A stretch of 16,316 nt of DNA from Campylobacterota bacterium (GTDB taxonomy: Bacteria; Campylobacterota; Campylobacteria; Campylobacterales; Sulfurovaceae): assembly GCA_011372825.1 (NCBI GenBank), contig DSAK01000190.1:1-16316 (forward strand). The letters run 5' to 3'. Below are positions 14,348-16,316 of this stretch, one piece after another; the first letter of the stretch is position 1, and each line of letters opens with the position of its first letter. Position numbers and translations under genes: made by a program. Below the pieces are notes generated by a model. It was not told the origin of the DNA. It was given only the letters and a program-made list of their open reading frames with translations, and made no database searches.

Positions 14348-16316
14348 GATGGGGCGATGGGAACCCAAATCCAAGATTTAAAAATCCCTAAAGAGGCGTG
14401 GATCGATAAAGACGGGAGAAATCAAGAAGGGTGCAATGAGCTTCTCAATGACACAGCCTCTGAGCTTATAAGCCTTATACACAGACGCTATGCAAAAGCA
14501 GGAGCAAATCTCATTAGCACAAACACTTTTGGAACAATGCCATGGGTACTTGATGAGTACGGTTTAGGAAGTAGAGCTTATGAGCTGTCTTACAAAGGGG
14601 CTAAGCTTGTTAGGGATATTTGTGATGAGTTTGATGATATCCCTAGATTTGCATTAGGAGCCATGGGGCCAGGGACAAAACTGCCAAGTTTAGGTCATAT
14701 AGAGTATGATCAAATGCTTCAAGGCTACAAAGAGGTCGCACTAGGGCTTATCGATGGTGGGTGTGATATATTTTTGCTTGAAACTTGCCAAGACCCTTTA
14801 CAGATAAAAGCGGCTTTACATGCGTGCCAAGATGCAAACAACGAGCGAAATAGCTCTTTGCCTATCATGGTGAGTGCCACTATTGAGTTGAGTGGTACGA
14901 TGCTCATAGGTACAGATGTCCAGACACTTGTGACTATCCTTGAGCCATTTGATATCCTCTCTTTGGGTTTAAATTGTGGCACAGGTCCAGAACAAGTGAA
15001 AAAACATCTAAAAATCTTGAGTGAGCTTTGGCACAAACCAATCTCAATCCATGCCAATGCAGGCTTACCTCAAAATAGAGGTGGATACACCTACTATCCT
15101 ATGGGGCCAGAGGAGTTTGCCACTAAACAAAAAGAGTTTTGTCAGTTTGATGGTGTAAGCTTTTTAGGCGGATGTTGCGGCACAACCCCGCAGCATATAC
15201 TAGCACTCGCTAAAGAGCTTTCCAGCTCAAAACCAAAATCTCCTACGGGCGCTATCAAACCCTCTATCGCTTCACTCTTTAAAAGTGTAGAGTTACATCA
15301 AACTCCAGCACCACTTTTGATTGGAGAGCGGAGCAATGCAACAGGTAGCAAAGCGTTTCGTGAGCTTATCCTTGCAAGTGATTATGAGGGAACACTCAAT
15401 GTTGGTCAGGCTCAAGTGCGTGATGGAGCCCACTGTCTGGATGTAAATGTAGAGTTTGCAGGACGAAATGGTGCAAGTGATATGAAGGCGGTCATGAAGC
15501 TTTATAACCAAAAAATCGCTATCCCTCTCATGCCTGATGCTACAAAAGTAGAGACTATGGAAGAGGCCTTAAAATGTATCGGTGGTAAGCCTATCATCAA
15601 TTCGGTAAACCTTGAAGATGGGGAAGAGAAGCTTGATGCTGTTTGCAAATTGGCAAAACGCTATGGTGCAGCTCTTGTTTGTCTAACTATCGATGAAAAA
15701 GGGATGGCAAAAACCACACAAGACAAACTTCGTATAGCTTCACGTATTTATGACCTATGTGTGAATCGTCACGGGATAAATCCATCTAACCTTATCTTTG
15801 ATATGCTCACCTTTACAGTGGGAAGTGGTGACATAGAGTATCGTGATGCAGCAGTGCAAACTATAAATGCTATCAAGCAACTACATGAGAAATATCCTCA
15901 AGTTGGCTCAACTTTGGGGCTTTCAAATATCTCTTTTGGGCTTAGTAGTAACGCAAGGATATTTTTAAATAGTATCTTTTTGCACCACTGTTTAGAAGCA
16001 GGACTTACAAGTGTAATTATCAATGTCAAGCATATCCTACCTCTAGCAAAAATAAGCAATGAGGATAGAGATATATGCGAAGAGTTACTCTTTAGTGCTG
16101 ATGATACAACACTCTTTAGATTTATAGAGCACTTTTCAGACAAAACTATAGATGGCTCCTCTATTGATGAGGCTTATGAAGCGCTTAATGACGAAGAGAA
16201 GATTAAAAAACTTCTCCTTGATGGAGATAAAGAGCGTATGTTGCCCCTTGTTTTGAGTGCCAAAGATACCCTAAGTGCCGATAAGATAGTCAATGAGATA
16301 CTCATAGATGCTATGA
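14294..16316 (+). CDS. metH: Cobalamin-dependent methionine synthase (partial, 3' end outside window)
   Basis: MetH moves a methyl group from methyl-tetrahydrofolate through cobalamin to homocysteine, making methionine. The frame is open for 674 codons to the right edge. The start is GTG at 14294 with AAGGA five bases upstream. The homocysteine-binding barrel (about 10-310) has VIDGAMGTQIQ (17-27), ISTNTFG (74-80), and the zinc cysteines Cys228 (GLNCGTG), Cys294 and Cys295 (GGCCGT). The folate-binding barrel starts near 335 with LIGERSNATGSKAFRELI and continues with DVNVEFAG; it runs to about 590. From about 625 the helical cobalamin cap domain begins (EKIKKLLLDGDKERMLPLVL). The DxHxxG cobalamin loop and the SAM reactivation domain would lie beyond the edge, so full-length status cannot be judged. 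No frameshift is seen. The gene is separated from lnt by 144 bases with its own promoter and structured leader. Confidence 0.96.
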   Translation, partial: MSTSKTIKNLLKTQFLVIDGAMGTQIQDLKIPKEAWIDKDGRNQEGCNELLNDTASELISLIHRRYAKAGANLISTNTFGTMPWVLDEYGLGSRAYELSYKGAKLVRDICDEFDDIPRFALGAMGPGTKLPSLGHIEYDQMLQGYKEVALGLIDGGCDIFLLETCQDPLQIKAALHACQDANNERNSSLPIMVSATIELSGTMLIGTDVQTLVTILEPFDILSLGLNCGTGPEQVKKHLKILSELWHKPISIHANAGLPQNRGGYTYYPMGPEEFATKQKEFCQFDGVSFLGGCCGTTPQHILALAKELSSSKPKSPTGAIKPSIASLFKSVELHQTPAPLLIGERSNATGSKAFRELILASDYEGTLNVGQAQVRDGAHCLDVNVEFAGRNGASDMKAVMKLYNQKIAIPLMPDATKVETMEEALKCIGGKPIINSVNLEDGEEKLDAVCKLAKRYGAALVCLTIDEKGMAKTTQDKLRIASRIYDLCVNRHGINPSNLIFDMLTFTVGSGDIEYRDAAVQTINAIKQLHEKYPQVGSTLGLSNISFGLSSNARIFLNSIFLHHCLEAGLTSVIINVKHILPLAKISNEDRDICEELLFSADDTTLFRFIEHFSDKTIDGSSIDEAYEALNDEEKIKKLLLDGDKERMLPLVLSAKDTLSADKIVNEILIDAM

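Noticed and set aside
14725..15057. Minus-strand open frame of 110 codons within metH
   Set aside because: metH runs uninterrupted on the other strand with its zinc cysteine Cys228 in this stretch, so the frame is a shadow.
1..16316. Mobile element, CRISPR array or defence system
   Set aside because: No transposase, integrase, terminal repeats, regularly spaced repeats or defence domains were seen; gene content and spacing look like conserved core chromosome.

Overview
The window reads as core chromosome of a Campylobacterota (epsilonproteobacterial) bacterium, probably a free-living sulfur-cycle type related to Sulfurimonas, Sulfurovum or Sulfuricurvum. The grounds are AT-rich DNA, extended -10 promoters without clear -35 boxes, MurC with a GAHGKS P-loop, a MutS2 that begins with a KLDLEEYI-like segment, and short Lnt and YajC proteins. 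The genus cannot be fixed from sequence reading alone. No phage, insertion sequence, CRISPR, tRNA or rRNA was seen. No gene-free stretch exceeds 300 bases; the longest is the 144-base lnt-metH gap.

Positions 1-12860 form one almost gapless minus-strand array. In transcription order it is yajC, secD, secF, ovoA, ovoB (a MalY/PatB-type C-S lyase), dacB with a SPOR tail, a dapC-like aminotransferase, murC, mutS2, and the first 118 codons of a membrane-anchored YfgM-like protein. Most junctions overlap or lie within 10 bases, with 4-bp TTGA, ATGA and GTGA start/stop overlaps. Only two gaps are larger, 50 bp before dapC and 55 bp before the YfgM-like gene. Each holds a strong TGnTATAAT promoter candidate, so the array is probably one long transcript with two internal re-starts.

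Functionally the array has four blocks: the Sec accessory complex (YajC-SecD-SecF), a two-gene ovothiol pathway (OvoA sulfoxide synthase/N-methyltransferase plus the PLP lyase), peptidoglycan synthesis and remodelling (DacB, DapC, MurC), and DNA maintenance (MutS2).

On the plus strand lnt (apolipoprotein N-acyltransferase) diverges from yajC across only 20 bases, so each gene's promoter should lie inside the other gene. Downstream, metH (cobalamin-dependent methionine synthase) runs off the right edge. Its leader contains an extended -10 promoter and a long imperfect hairpin with a possible anti-Shine-Dalgarno loop. MetH makes methionine for SAM, which OvoA's methyltransferase domain consumes, although the two genes are on opposite strands.

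The most notable content is the ovoA-ovoB pair placed between the Sec translocase and cell-wall genes, where the lyase would easily be mislabelled as a generic MalY/PatB aminotransferase. The SPOR domain fused to the DacB peptidase and the structured metH leader come next.
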